From a virus: a stretch of DNA of 26,034 bases. The position numbers were made by a program, and so were the translations under genes. Shown here one piece after another: positions 14,911-23,257 of the stretch. How positions within the stretch are numbered: the stretch's first letter is position 1; each line of letters begins with the position of its first letter. The DNA is taken from positions 1 through 26,034 of IMG/VR virus record IMGVR_UViG_3300035145_000662. The stretch is one strand, 5' to 3'. The notes beneath the pieces were generated by a model, which was not told the DNA's origin, did no database searches, and saw only the letters and a list, made by a program, of their open reading frames with translations.

Positions 14911-16992
14911 TCAACTGACCATAGAGACGAATGACGACAGGATTTTCTTGTTCACTGCTTTGTTGCCCAGAGATTTCTTAAAGGCGGAACGGATCTGAGT
15001 TTTACTAGCGTTGTCATCGACAACAAAATCAGTATCCAAAGTGAGTGACTTAGTAGTTATAAGATAAAAGGCGTCATAACCAAGTACATTATTGAAAACA
15101 GTTGTTTTGTCTTTCTGTACTTTCTTACGGAAAACATCAAGATCATTAATAACAATGTGATGTTGGGCAGCACGACACCATCCAGCAACGTCACGAGTTT
15201 CAACCAGACGGAAGCATACCACGTTCATACCTGGGAAAGTATTCTTAAGATCTTCGATGAAGATTGCAGTGTTACCAAGGTATCCCTGATTAAAACAAGG
15301 ATAAACAATACCCAGTTTACGGTTACGAAGTTGTGCGCGACCTTCCAACTGGCGGCAATAGAAGCGACCAGGATCTTGGTACGCACGATTTTCTGTAGTG
15401 AAACCACCAGCATTTGCTTCACCGTCAGTCAAGACAATCAGATTCAGTTTCTCTACACCATACTTCTTACGGAACCAAGGCAGCACAGTGTGCATCGCTA
15501 CGATTCCATCGTTCAGCGGGGTACCACCGAGAGACATTCCGAAAGGAATTGACAGTTGACGTGCATAAGGGAACACGCTGTTGGCATTGTAGCTACTGAA
15601 GAATGCACCGAGATAGAACAGATACCGCAGCTGCTCCTCAAACTGTCGTGCGGGAAGATCAGTTGTGATGACGTTGATCAGAGAGAAAGAATCCCCGAAA
15701 GCAAACTTCAGAGGTTCGTCACGAGAAATCTTATTCTCGTTAGGACACTCAGTTGTAAACAGATATGCATTGAAAGGAATCTGTGCTTTGCGACAGAACC
15801 AAGCGATGTTCAGAAGTTGCTTGACCATCGCATAACAAACGTTACCGATAGAACCAGACCAGTCAACCAAAGCAACCAAACCGTGATTCTTACCATCAGG
15901 AGTGATGGTGATCTTCTTGAAAAGATCTTCGTTGTATTTGAACGTGTGGAGTTTAGCGGTATCAAGAACTCCAGTGCGGGCAGTGCTAGAACGAGCATAT
16001 GCTGCAGCAGACTTCTTGCACTCAAATTCCTTGACGAGATAGTTTACCTCACGTGCAGCAGACTTGCGATACTTCAAGAACTCACTGCTAGCAGATTCGA
16101 CAACATAATCATCACGCAACTTGTAGTGGTCACGGCAATACTCAAGGAACTTCTGGTTGCTAACAACAAGCTGATCAAGAGAGACCTTAGGATATTCAAT
16201 GATGACATTTTCATCGTACTTGTTATCAGAAGCACGATCCTTGAGAGCATTGTCAAAAGCTTCAGCAGTTTCCACAGTGTCCTCATCGAGACCGTAGGAA
16301 CCGCAAGAACCATCACCTAGGGTCTCCTCACCTTCGCCGTCAGCATCGCCCTCCTGCTGGTCCTCAGCGTCCTCTGAGGAGTCCTGAGGGGTGGTATCAC
16401 CCTGACGACCGTCAGGACTGCTGCTAGGAGGTACAGGGAGTTGCTCCTGCTGCTTCTGCTCCTGGTGCAGAGCGTACATTTTCTTCGCTGCTTCTACAGC
16501 ATCTTCAAAAGTCTCAGCAGATTCGATCTCCGAGATCAGTTCCAGTTCAGCACCATCGAAAGCGATCTCGATAAAGTGACCGATTTTGAAGTGCAGGTTT
16601 ACACGGTCAGCAAGGGACATCTCGTCTAGGTCAACACCAAGGACGCTAAAGAAATCTTTCTGATGCAGTTCGCGGTACCCATTCCAGAAATCTTTGCGGA
16701 GACCCAGGTACTTACGCTTCATCAGTTTTTCGATGCGTACGTCCTCAGTGACGTTCACATAATCCTTGGGAGCACCAAGGTCAGTCATATCACGGTCAGG
16801 AGTGAACAGGGCGTGTCCAACCTCGTGACCTACCAAGAGATCGTATACGGTGTTGGACAGACCGTTCCAGATGGGCAGCGTCAGAACACGGTTGTGAACA
16901 TCAAAGGAAGCAGTCTTGACTGCCTTGTGCTGAACCAGAAGGTTCTCACTCGCTAAGAGCTTGGCTAAGTTGCCCTTGATTTGCTGTTGCAT
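14911..16992 (-). CDS. CobT-like protein: zincin-type N-terminus plus VWA domain
   Basis: This 693-residue protein has three parts. Residues 1-100 carry HEVGH at 56-60 and N80-VTED-V-RIE at 80-88, the pattern of a zinc metallopeptidase-like domain as in CobT-type and related VWA proteins. Residues 180-240 form a strongly acidic, low-complexity linker, also typical of CobT. Residues about 370-570 form a von Willebrand A domain with metal-site motif D377-W-S-G-S381, GGTPLNDG for the third metal-site strand, and LIVLTDGEAN. Paired with the CobS-like ATPase just downstream, it would form a MoxR-VWA remodelling or chelatase-type complex. Whether the HExxH is active is unknown. Confidence 0.88.
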   Translation of the reverse strand: MQQQIKGNLAKLLASENLLVQHKAVKTASFDVHNRVLTLPIWNGLSNTVYDLLVGHEVGHALFTPDRDMTDLGAPKDYVNVTEDVRIEKLMKRKYLGLRKDFWNGYRELHQKDFFSVLGVDLDEMSLADRVNLHFKIGHFIEIAFDGAELELISEIESAETFEDAVEAAKKMYALHQEQKQQEQLPVPPSSSPDGRQGDTTPQDSSEDAEDQQEGDADGEGEETLGDGSCGSYGLDEDTVETAEAFDNALKDRASDNKYDENVIIEYPKVSLDQLVVSNQKFLEYCRDHYKLRDDYVVESASSEFLKYRKSAAREVNYLVKEFECKKSAAAYARSSTARTGVLDTAKLHTFKYNEDLFKKITITPDGKNHGLVALVDWSGSIGNVCYAMVKQLLNIAWFCRKAQIPFNAYLFTTECPNENKISRDEPLKFAFGDSFSLINVITTDLPARQFEEQLRYLFYLGAFFSSYNANSVFPYARQLSIPFGMSLGGTPLNDGIVAMHTVLPWFRKKYGVEKLNLIVLTDGEANAGGFTTENRAYQDPGRFYCRQLEGRAQLRNRKLGIVYPCFNQGYLGNTAIFIEDLKNTFPGMNVVCFRLVETRDVAGWCRAAQHHIVINDLDVFRKKVQKDKTTVFNNVLGYDAFYLITTKSLTLDTDFVVDDNASKTQIRSAFKKSLGNKAVNKKILSSFVSMVS

Positions 16993-17533
16993 TGGTCTCC
17001 GCTGTTCTTGGATTCCATTTTAGGTTACCCGACATCGATACGCGATTTGTTGTGCCACTATTCGGATTGACACTATGCACGCAGTGAGAGGGGAAGACTA
17101 CGATGTCTCCTGCAGCAAAATTAAAATCGATCGATTCATATACGTTTCCTTCTCGATGCGAAAACTCGCGAAGAAGATTAAACTGTTGGAATATATTTGG
17201 ATTCTGTACCTTTAATCCCTCGGAGTCTGTCAGGTACCAGGCAAAGGCGAGGTCCGAACCAGGATGTATGTGAGGAACATTCTCATCACCAGGACGGTTG
17301 ACGTTGACCCACATCGATGCAACATCAAAGTTCGGGAATGCTTTCTGAAGATAAGTTTGCAACTCTATAGCAAACGGTCCACCAATGCATTCTTTAGATT
17401 GCCATCCACCACGATTAGATTTGTTGCGACCTTCAGTCGCGGCCATCTCTTCCCAATAAATTAGAGCACCCTGAGGAACCTCAAGATGCCCTTTAAAAAA
17501 TGGGGTTGCAAATACTGGAAGATAATCAAACAT
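16946..17533 (-). CDS. putative 2OG-Fe(II) oxygenase (2OG-FeII_5 type)
   Basis: This 195-residue protein has the pattern of the 2OG-FeII_5 family: WVNVNRPGDENVPHIHPGSDLAFAWYL (split here across residues 75-101, with H88 and H90), then GDIVVFPSHCVHSV with distal H153, and R164 in the closing strand. The N-terminus FDYLPVFATPFF is also typical of the family. ATG 17533 is chosen because it overlaps the preceding stop by 8 bases; the open frame to 17563 reads into the other gene. Its C-terminal 47 bases overlap the start of the VWA gene. The substrate is unknown. Confidence 0.83.
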   Translation of the reverse strand: MFDYLPVFATPFFKGHLEVPQGALIYWEEMAATEGRNKSNRGGWQSKECIGGPFAIELQTYLQKAFPNFDVASMWVNVNRPGDENVPHIHPGSDLAFAWYLTDSEGLKVQNPNIFQQFNLLREFSHREGNVYESIDFNFAAGDIVVFPSHCVHSVNPNSGTTNRVSMSGNLKWNPRTAETNATANQGQLSQALSE

Positions 17534-17711
17534 CGTCGTCGTCAAGACTGTGCAAGAGTTCATCTACCTCTTGGATATGCTCAGCGTTGAAGATCATCTC
17601 TCCAATACTCTTAACAACAAAAGGACTTTCCGATCGTGCTGCAAATGCAAGTGCTTCGCGCAAGTGGTGCGATGCTTCTTCGAGGGATTGTTTTACTTGT
17701 TCAGAAACCAT
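17526..17711 (-). CDS. 61-residue acidic helical hypothetical protein
   Basis: The product is MVSEQVKQSLEEASHHL followed by a helix and a very acidic end (SLDDDDV). The start overlaps the last base of the gp46 gene, and the stop overlaps the next ATG by 8 bases. All-helical with no membrane segment or motif; the function is unknown. Confidence 0.8.
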   Translation of the reverse strand: MVSEQVKQSLEEASHHLREALAFAARSESPFVVKSIGEMIFNAEHIQEVDELLHSLDDDDV

Positions 17712-19462
17712 TATTCTCCTTGAGGTATAGATTGTGGACCACCTGCTTCCAAAACTTCCAACTTGGAAAAGTTTTGAGGTTTGGAGAACTGCAGCACACG
17801 TTGGAATTTGTCAGTGAGGTTATCTCTGTGTGAGATAACATACACATTAGATTTATCATTAAACGTCCTGAGGATAAATGATAACTCATCTGATCCTACT
17901 GTGTCAAGAGATCCGTCAAAGATCTCGTCGAGAATGAGGAGGTTAGTATCCACGCTATTCTTAAGCTTAGCAATACCACGCCAAGTGAGCAGCAAACTGA
18001 TATCAATACGAGCTTTCTCTCCTTCGGAGAAATTTTCATAAGAGAACTCATCAATATACCGCGACTTCATCACTTCCTTAAACTCTTCATCTAAGGTAAA
18101 GTTACAGAAGAATTGCAACTTATTGAGGTACTGGTTAATAAGTTTATTCATCACAGGAAGATACTTCTTGATGATGCGTGTCTTAATACCAGAGTCCTTC
18201 AAGAGAAGACCTGCGGTGATATGCAGGTCCAGTTGCTTACGCGACTCTACAAGAGAGTTAGTCACGGTTTTGAGAGATTCGGTCATTTCGAGAAGTTTCT
18301 TAGCTTCCTCTTTGACGGAAGTGCTGTCGTCTACAAGATCTTTGATCTCGCGCTGCAGCACTCTCCGCTGACCGTCTAGAGTAGTAATCACCCCCTCCTG
18401 AGTGTAAGTAACTTCAGTGCACTGACGGATACCATCAGTATATTCTTGCAGTGCTTCTAATGGTGAAACAACTTCAGCAAGGCGTTGATCGATATCAGCA
18501 AACGCTGTCTCGACTTCTCTGATCTTACTATCGAGTGCGGAGATTTGTTCAAGCTTAAACTCCTGACTTATTGACTGTTTGCAAGTGGGACAGTTAGCAC
18601 TGTCTTCGTAGAATTTTTTATCACCAGTAATCTTGGTAACCCTACGCTTCAACTTCATTGACAGATCACGCAAATCACTGCGGCGCTTCTCGGGGTTGTT
18701 GAGAGCGACAATCTTTTCATTGATCTCGGCAATCATTTGTGTGGCGTCCACAATTTTTGCGCGACAATTATCCTGTTGATCTAGGACTTCACGAAGTTGA
18801 CTTTTCTTCTGCTCAATATCCTTATTCTTCTTGACCTCCAGATTATTAATGAAACCTTTTTGAAGTTCGATCTTCTCCTTTACACTTTGCGTGTTAAGTT
18901 CGTGCGTACGCACAGCATCCTTAATTTCTTTAAGACGAACTTTAAGGACTTCGTTCATAGAAGAGAACACATTAATATCTAGGAGATCTTCAATGATTTC
19001 TCTACGCTGTGCCAGGGGCAGACGCATAAAGGGTACGAACGTACTGCTTCCCAAGACAACGATTTGGGTAAAAGATTTGTAGTTAAGTTTGAGAACGTTC
19101 TGCTCGAAGTTCTTCTGCTGATCTACTGCAGAACTATTCTGGTCATACATCTGACCGTTGCAATAGATCTCGAAGATGTTTGGTTTGATACCACGTCGCA
19201 CCAAGAACTCTTTGCGACCGATAGTGAATTCGATCTCAACCAGGGTGCCCTTTTCGTTGACACTGTTTACTAGTTGAGGTTTATTAATTTTACGGAATGG
19301 TTTTCCAAACAATCCAAAAGTAAACGCATCCAGGATTGTGGACTTACCTGCACCGTTGGTGCCAATGATCAGATTTGTTCTAGCAGATGTGATGTCAACC
19401 TCAGTGAAAGAATCACCCGTGCTCAGGAGGTTTTTCCAACGGATCTTTTGGAACAGGATCAT
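17711..19462 (-). CDS. 46: recombination nuclease ATPase subunit (T4 gp46, Rad50/SbcC family)
   Basis: This 583-residue SMC-like ATPase works with gp47 to resect DNA ends for recombination and to degrade host DNA. Walker A is GTNGAGKST at 34-42. Long coiled coils flank the zinc hook C291-P-T-C294. The ABC signature FSEGEKARIDIS lies at 478-489 and Walker B LLILDEIFD at 508-516. Size and order match T4 gp46 (560). The ATG at 19462 lies 50 bases inside the DUF3110 gene. Confidence 0.97.
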   Translation of the reverse strand: MILFQKIRWKNLLSTGDSFTEVDITSARTNLIIGTNGAGKSTILDAFTFGLFGKPFRKINKPQLVNSVNEKGTLVEIEFTIGRKEFLVRRGIKPNIFEIYCNGQMYDQNSSAVDQQKNFEQNVLKLNYKSFTQIVVLGSSTFVPFMRLPLAQRREIIEDLLDINVFSSMNEVLKVRLKEIKDAVRTHELNTQSVKEKIELQKGFINNLEVKKNKDIEQKKSQLREVLDQQDNCRAKIVDATQMIAEINEKIVALNNPEKRRSDLRDLSMKLKRRVTKITGDKKFYEDSANCPTCKQSISQEFKLEQISALDSKIREVETAFADIDQRLAEVVSPLEALQEYTDGIRQCTEVTYTQEGVITTLDGQRRVLQREIKDLVDDSTSVKEEAKKLLEMTESLKTVTNSLVESRKQLDLHITAGLLLKDSGIKTRIIKKYLPVMNKLINQYLNKLQFFCNFTLDEEFKEVMKSRYIDEFSYENFSEGEKARIDISLLLTWRGIAKLKNSVDTNLLILDEIFDGSLDTVGSDELSFILRTFNDKSNVYVISHRDNLTDKFQRVLQFSKPQNFSKLEVLEAGGPQSIPQGE

Positions 19463-19718
19463 TATCTGAAGGGGGGATTACGAAATCGTTAGGAGTGATT
19501 ATACTATAACGACAGTTGACTTTCTCGCAGGTAGCAATAACCTGTTGATCTTCTATACTAGTAACTGCCATTGGAGGGAAGTCATCTGCTTCCAGTAACC
19601 CAGCATACCGCATAGCATCATCCTTGTCAACAAACAAATAGAGGACGTTTTCGCCGTCAGCATCGTGAACAGCGTAAGCGCCCTCTCCTTCGTGACCTTC
19701 TAGAGTGATGATAAACAC
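19413..19718 (-). CDS. DUF3110 family protein
   Basis: This 101-residue protein contains EGEGAYAVHD, LYLFVDKDDAMRYAGLLEADDFP and CRYSII, which match the DUF3110 pattern (a Phe-Asp-Ala-Arg-Tyr-LEA-Phe-Pro core) known mainly from cyanobacteria. Its function is not known. The Pro-rich C-terminal 18 residues overlap the gp46 start. It is inserted between gp47 and gp46, coupled to gp47 by a one-base overlap. A cyanobacterial origin of the gene is a reasonable inference. Confidence 0.8.
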   Translation of the reverse strand: MFIITLEGHEGEGAYAVHDADGENVLYLFVDKDDAMRYAGLLEADDFPPMAVTSIEDQQVIATCEKVNCRYSIITPNDFVIPPSDNDPVPKDPLEKPPEHG

Positions 19719-20764
19719 TACGCTACTTCACAGGATTCAATATATAGCGATTTCATTAAACTCTTAAGTGCGGTTTTATCTACCTCTAGCGTCACTTCGT
19801 CAAGGTATTCGTCCAGTAAAGTCAGTGTGTCTTTGACATCGATTGCCTCCGCTTCGGGGTCATCGAACACACCAACTTTCTCAACAACCTTTACATCGAG
19901 AGCACCTGCATCATAGAGACTGTTAAGCATATGCTCAAAGTCTACGTAGTTTGTTTTTTGCTCAACAATAACCTTGACATACTTGTTTGCATAATCTTTG
20001 GGTTCGATCAGTGCAGGTGCGTCTGCTGAATCATCCCAATAGATTTTTGCAAAAATTTCATATGGGTTTTTAACCATACGAATTTTGAATGTTTCTGTAT
20101 CAAAGATGTGGAAACCACGGGTGTCACCGTGATCATTCCAGTACATCTGATACGGGTTACCAAGGTAAGTAACGTTGCCCTTAGAATTCTTATGGTGGAA
20201 GTGTCCGCTCAGGACAACATCAAAGTCAGAAAAAAGGTTAGCGTCCATTCCACTATCATAGCGGAATCCAGGGCGAGCAAGATACCCACTGAGCTCAAGA
20301 TGACCCATCGCAACTCGCGAGGAGGAATTACGAATCGTCTTAATGGACAGGTCATAGTTGTCAGCGCAAATCCAGGGAACAAAAAGTACACTGGTTCCAC
20401 CAATCTCGGCATCAGTGGGTTCCTTGTACACTACCACGTTATCATATTCACTCAACAATAACTCAACGGTGTTAACCTTGTTAGTGTTTTTGTAATATGC
20501 GGTGTGGTTACCGACTACGGTATGGACGGTAATGCCCATATCGCGGAGAACATCATAGTAGTTCTCCTTTGCCCACTCAAGAGAAACAAAGTCGATACTC
20601 TTGCGGTTGTCAAAAGTATCGCCAAGGTCGAGAACGGTTGTGATTTTATGCTTCTTCAGGTAAGGGAAGAAGACGTTATCGTAGAACCTCTTGTAGTAAT
20701 CGAGATAGATCTGACTACCCTTGTGACTACCAAAGTGCTGATCTGTGATAACGGCAACCTTCAT
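19718..20764 (-). CDS. 47: recombination nuclease subunit (T4 gp47, Mre11/SbcD family)
   Basis: This 348-residue calcineurin-like phosphoesterase is the nuclease partner of gp46. Metal-binding motifs in order are D8-Q-H10 (DQHFG), GDTFDNR at 48-54, G-N86-H87 near 85-87, and GHFHH at 187-191. T4 gp47 is 339 residues. The ATG at 20764 overlaps the gp55 stop by four bases. The order 55-47-46 is standard for T4-like phages apart from the DUF3110 gene. Confidence 0.97.
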   Translation of the reverse strand: MKVAVITDQHFGSHKGSQIYLDYYKRFYDNVFFPYLKKHKITTVLDLGDTFDNRKSIDFVSLEWAKENYYDVLRDMGITVHTVVGNHTAYYKNTNKVNTVELLLSEYDNVVVYKEPTDAEIGGTSVLFVPWICADNYDLSIKTIRNSSSRVAMGHLELSGYLARPGFRYDSGMDANLFSDFDVVLSGHFHHKNSKGNVTYLGNPYQMYWNDHGDTRGFHIFDTETFKIRMVKNPYEIFAKIYWDDSADAPALIEPKDYANKYVKVIVEQKTNYVDFEHMLNSLYDAGALDVKVVEKVGVFDDPEAEAIDVKDTLTLLDEYLDEVTLEVDKTALKSLMKSLYIESCEVA

Positions 20765-21252
20765 CGCGACATTCTAATTTCAATGTTTTCTTTAATGGAG
20801 TTGAGTCCCGAATCGGATTCGTTCATCCCTGACATACTACCATCAAACCGATCAGAGTGCAACACCTCGGAGTAACCACAGCGTTCAATTAACTTGCTAC
20901 GGATCTCAAGTTGTTTTTTCTCCTTCTGAATCCTACGTAAGAAGGCGTAGTAGATGATCTGGGTAAAGTAAGCGAAAGGATTCTTGGACTTTGCAGGATC
21001 GAAATTATCAACATACTGGAGACAGTTCTCAATGCCATCACAAACCATATCTTCACGGAACATATAGTTCACGAAGTTAGGCTTATAACTTAAATGAGTG
21101 GCAATCTTGAGAAAACACTCGGCAATGTAATTGGGAAGGAGAGGACGAGGCAATTCGTTTTCTTTAGCGAAATGCACTTTCTCTCGGTACTCCACAATGG
21201 CGGCAAGAAATTCCTTATTGTTTACGTAGTACTCGGTTTTAACTTTCGCCAT
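20761..21252 (-). CDS. 55: late transcription sigma factor (T4 gp55)
   Basis: This 163-residue protein matches the conserved core of gp55: MVCDGIENCLQYVDNFDP, NPFAYFTQIIYYAFLRRIQKEKKQ, corresponding to sigma region 2 that recognises the late -10 octamer TATAAATA. It binds host RNA polymerase and acts with gp45 to switch on late genes. It is shorter than T4 gp55 (185). The -10 box at 21275-21280 lies 23 bases before its ATG; no clear Shine-Dalgarno is visible. Confidence 0.93.
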   Translation of the reverse strand: MAKVKTEYYVNNKEFLAAIVEYREKVHFAKENELPRPLLPNYIAECFLKIATHLSYKPNFVNYMFREDMVCDGIENCLQYVDNFDPAKSKNPFAYFTQIIYYAFLRRIQKEKKQLEIRSKLIERCGYSEVLHSDRFDGSMSGMNESDSGLNSIKENIEIRMSR

Positions 21253-21274
21253 ATGTGATTCTTTCGATGTGAGT

Positions 21275-21283
21275 ATTATAACA
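21275..21283 (-). promoter_or_regulatory. extended -10 promoter for gp55
   Basis: The minus strand reads TGTTATAAT, an extended -10 identical to that of hsp20. No -35 box is seen 16-18 bases upstream. The bases just before form a weak ACACA-TCT-TGTGT stem. It would give gp55 a leader of only about 15 bases. Confidence 0.6.
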
Positions 21284-21330
21284 CAAGATGTGTAAAAGGG
21301 AAGTGACGAGGTGACAAATCTAGGGGTAGC

Positions 21331-21359
21331 TTGACAGACCCTCTAAATATCTCTATAAT
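21331..21359 (+). promoter_or_regulatory. perfect consensus sigma-70 promoter on the plus strand
   Basis: TTGACA (21331-21336), a 17-base spacer and TATAAT (21354-21359) match the consensus at all twelve positions. It points toward higher coordinates, against every gene in the window. The expected start is near 21366; the RNA would begin close to a short AACAG-TGTCG-CTGTT hairpin and run antisense to the gene at 21389-21796 and then uvsW. No plus-strand gene is present. It could make a regulatory antisense RNA or an origin primer. Confidence 0.75.
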
Positions 21360-21388
21360 AACAGTGTCGCTGTTGAGAAACACCAGAG

Positions 21389-21796
21389 CTACTTTCGGTA
21401 GAGACGTTCAAAGAGCTTACGGTGATCATCAATTGAACCTAAGTAACCCATATTGCGTGAGGGTTTGATGCGATTGGATCCTGCCTTGCGGAAAACCATT
21501 GATATGTTTTCCTGATAGAAGGTCGCGATCGATTCGTTTGCTTCTGTAATGGTTAGTATCTTATCACTATTCATTAAGAAAAAGTCATCCTCATCCATAG
21601 CAGATTTTATCCAGAGGTCAAGTTTGAATCCTTTGATGACAGAAAACTCATCTTTCGATGTTGCTTCTTCTACCAACATAGGATTCTGTAACATAACAAC
21701 GTTGTCCTCCTCGGACCACGCGACGAGCGAGATCAGTTCTTCTCCAGTGACTAGTTTTAATACACCGACAAAAGGTTCTGCTAAGGGATCTATCAT
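21389..21796 (-). CDS. small hypothetical protein with Sm-like pattern, paralogue C
   Basis: This 135-residue acidic protein lies 3 bases after uvsW. It starts FVGVLKLVTGEELISLVAW, then VVMLQNPMLV, a DLWIKSA segment, and DKILTITEANESIATFYQE. The order of these blocks matches paralogues A and B near gp43, so the three probably arose by duplication. The longer C-terminal tail (about residues 105-135) is unique. Its 3' end is the target of the antisense promoter at 21331-21359. The function is unknown; an Sm/SH3-like barrel is a guess from the strand pattern. Confidence 0.85.
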   Translation of the reverse strand: MIDPLAEPFVGVLKLVTGEELISLVAWSEEDNVVMLQNPMLVEEATSKDEFSVIKGFKLDLWIKSAMDEDDFFLMNSDKILTITEANESIATFYQENISMVFRKAGSNRIKPSRNMGYLGSIDDHRKLFERLYRK

Positions 21797-21799
21797 ACG

Positions 21800-23257
21800 C
21801 TAAAACTTGGAACGGACTTTGATAATTTCATAATCAAATCTTTCTTCTTGATAGATTCTGACACGCTCCTCAAAATGTTTGTAAGTGAAATTCTTCCACT
21901 CACCACGTGTGATATCATCAGCGATATCATACAGAGTAGCAACGTGTTTGTCTTTAGACTTTCTCAACACACGCCCGATGGATTGCAGGTTACGAATCCG
22001 CGACTTGGACGGTGACGCAAAGATAACGTTATGAAGTTTTTTGATATTGATACCCGTGGAGAACGTACCGTAAGACGCAATGATGACAGCGTTGGATTCC
22101 AACTCCGTAATCCTGCGGACTTCCTCACGGTCTTCTACATCCACACCCCCGTGAACGAAAAATACTTTCCGCTCTGTGCTATTATTTATCATCTCATAAA
22201 GAGGTTCTCCGTGACGCTCTACGTAGTTGAACAGCACTAGAGTGTTACCATCCAAATCGTTGACCAGATTCTTGATTAAATTATTACGCTTTGGATGCGT
22301 GATCAAATAATCAATTTCATCGTGGTAACTATCGAATGTACCCCACTCGTGTTTAAGCACTAGACATTTAACCTTAAGTGGAGTAAGATGACCTCCTTCC
22401 ATAAGGTCCTTTGTTTTCACGAGTTGTTCGCAAGGACCGAACAAACCTTCTAGGATCCACTGATGTGTTTGAGTACCATCTAGAGTTCCTGTGAATCCAA
22501 TGCGGTACTTTACATTATGACATTTTGTCATAATCTTAGTAAGAGATTTCGACTTAAACAAATGCGCTTCGTCACCAATGACACAATCGAATCTCTCAAA
22601 CCATTTACGTGGTTCTTTGTAAATGGATTGCCAAGTAGTAATTACTACGTTAGAATCCTTGTACTTATCCTGTCCAGAGTAAATCTTGTGACAATGCTTT
22701 TCGGCATTCCAACCGTAATCTTCAAAGTCCTTGTACATCTGTTCTACCAAACTAGTTGTGGGAACGATCAACAGGACTTTGCGTTTGTTGGCAACGTGCC
22801 AGCGAGCAATGCCGTAAACCATCAGAGACTTACCGCTAGCAGTTGGGGACAGCAGCAGTTTGCGATTATATTTCAGAGCTTCGTATACACCGTAGATTTG
22901 GTAGTTACGAGGTTCCAGTTTAGTAATACCCTTCATAAATGTACGGACACCAGACAAGGAAATTTCCTTGTTCATAGCATCAGGCATACCAAAGAATTTG
23001 TTGTCTTCGTATTCCAAGGTGTAGCGCATCGTCTTACACCAGTGCAGCAAATGCTCCGTGAGTCCACCGTAGATTTCACCATTGCCAGGAGAGTAGAGAC
23101 GAATCTTTCCGTCCCACACCTTCTTCCTGTATAACGGCATAAACTTTGCCTCAGGAACCTCAAACGTAAAATACTCAGAGAGTTCACGATGAATATGAGG
23201 TTCCGTAGTAATAACGTTAAAGACTTCGTTTTTCTTCTGAAGTTTAATGTCCGCCAC
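21800..23257 (-). CDS. uvsW: UvsW DNA/RNA helicase (SF2)
   Basis: UvsW unwinds branched DNA and R-loops and moves replication from origin-dependent to recombination-dependent mode. The preferred start is GTG 23257, giving M(V)-ADIKLQ, which aligns with the T4 start (MDIK) and has GGGAG about 10 bases before it; the longer frame to ATG 23284 lacks a ribosome site and overlaps uvsY more. In this 485-residue numbering, Walker A is PTASGKS at 138-144 and the DEAH box is at 229-232. IGFTGT and an arginine-rich QSIGRVLR motif VI follow. Confidence 0.95.
   Translation of the reverse strand: MADIKLQKKNEVFNVITTEPHIHRELSEYFTFEVPEAKFMPLYRKKVWDGKIRLYSPGNGEIYGGLTEHLLHWCKTMRYTLEYEDNKFFGMPDAMNKEISLSGVRTFMKGITKLEPRNYQIYGVYEALKYNRKLLLSPTASGKSLMVYGIARWHVANKRKVLLIVPTTSLVEQMYKDFEDYGWNAEKHCHKIYSGQDKYKDSNVVITTWQSIYKEPRKWFERFDCVIGDEAHLFKSKSLTKIMTKCHNVKYRIGFTGTLDGTQTHQWILEGLFGPCEQLVKTKDLMEGGHLTPLKVKCLVLKHEWGTFDSYHDEIDYLITHPKRNNLIKNLVNDLDGNTLVLFNYVERHGEPLYEMINNSTERKVFFVHGGVDVEDREEVRRITELESNAVIIASYGTFSTGINIKKLHNVIFASPSKSRIRNLQSIGRVLRKSKDKHVATLYDIADDITRGEWKNFTYKHFEERVRIYQEERFDYEIIKVRSKF

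Noticed and set aside
15556-16320. 254-codon open frame on the plus strand inside the VWA gene
   Set aside because: It mirrors the VWA/zincin gene, which has clear motifs; residue content of the plus frame is not that of a known protein.
19498-19503. TATAAT on the minus strand inside the DUF3110 gene
   Set aside because: No -35 or extended -10; it falls in coding sequence and may be chance, although gp46 starts 36 bases downstream.
22183-22190. GATAAATA, one base from the late octamer, inside uvsW
   Set aside because: Imperfect first base, coding sequence, and no nearby late-type gene downstream.
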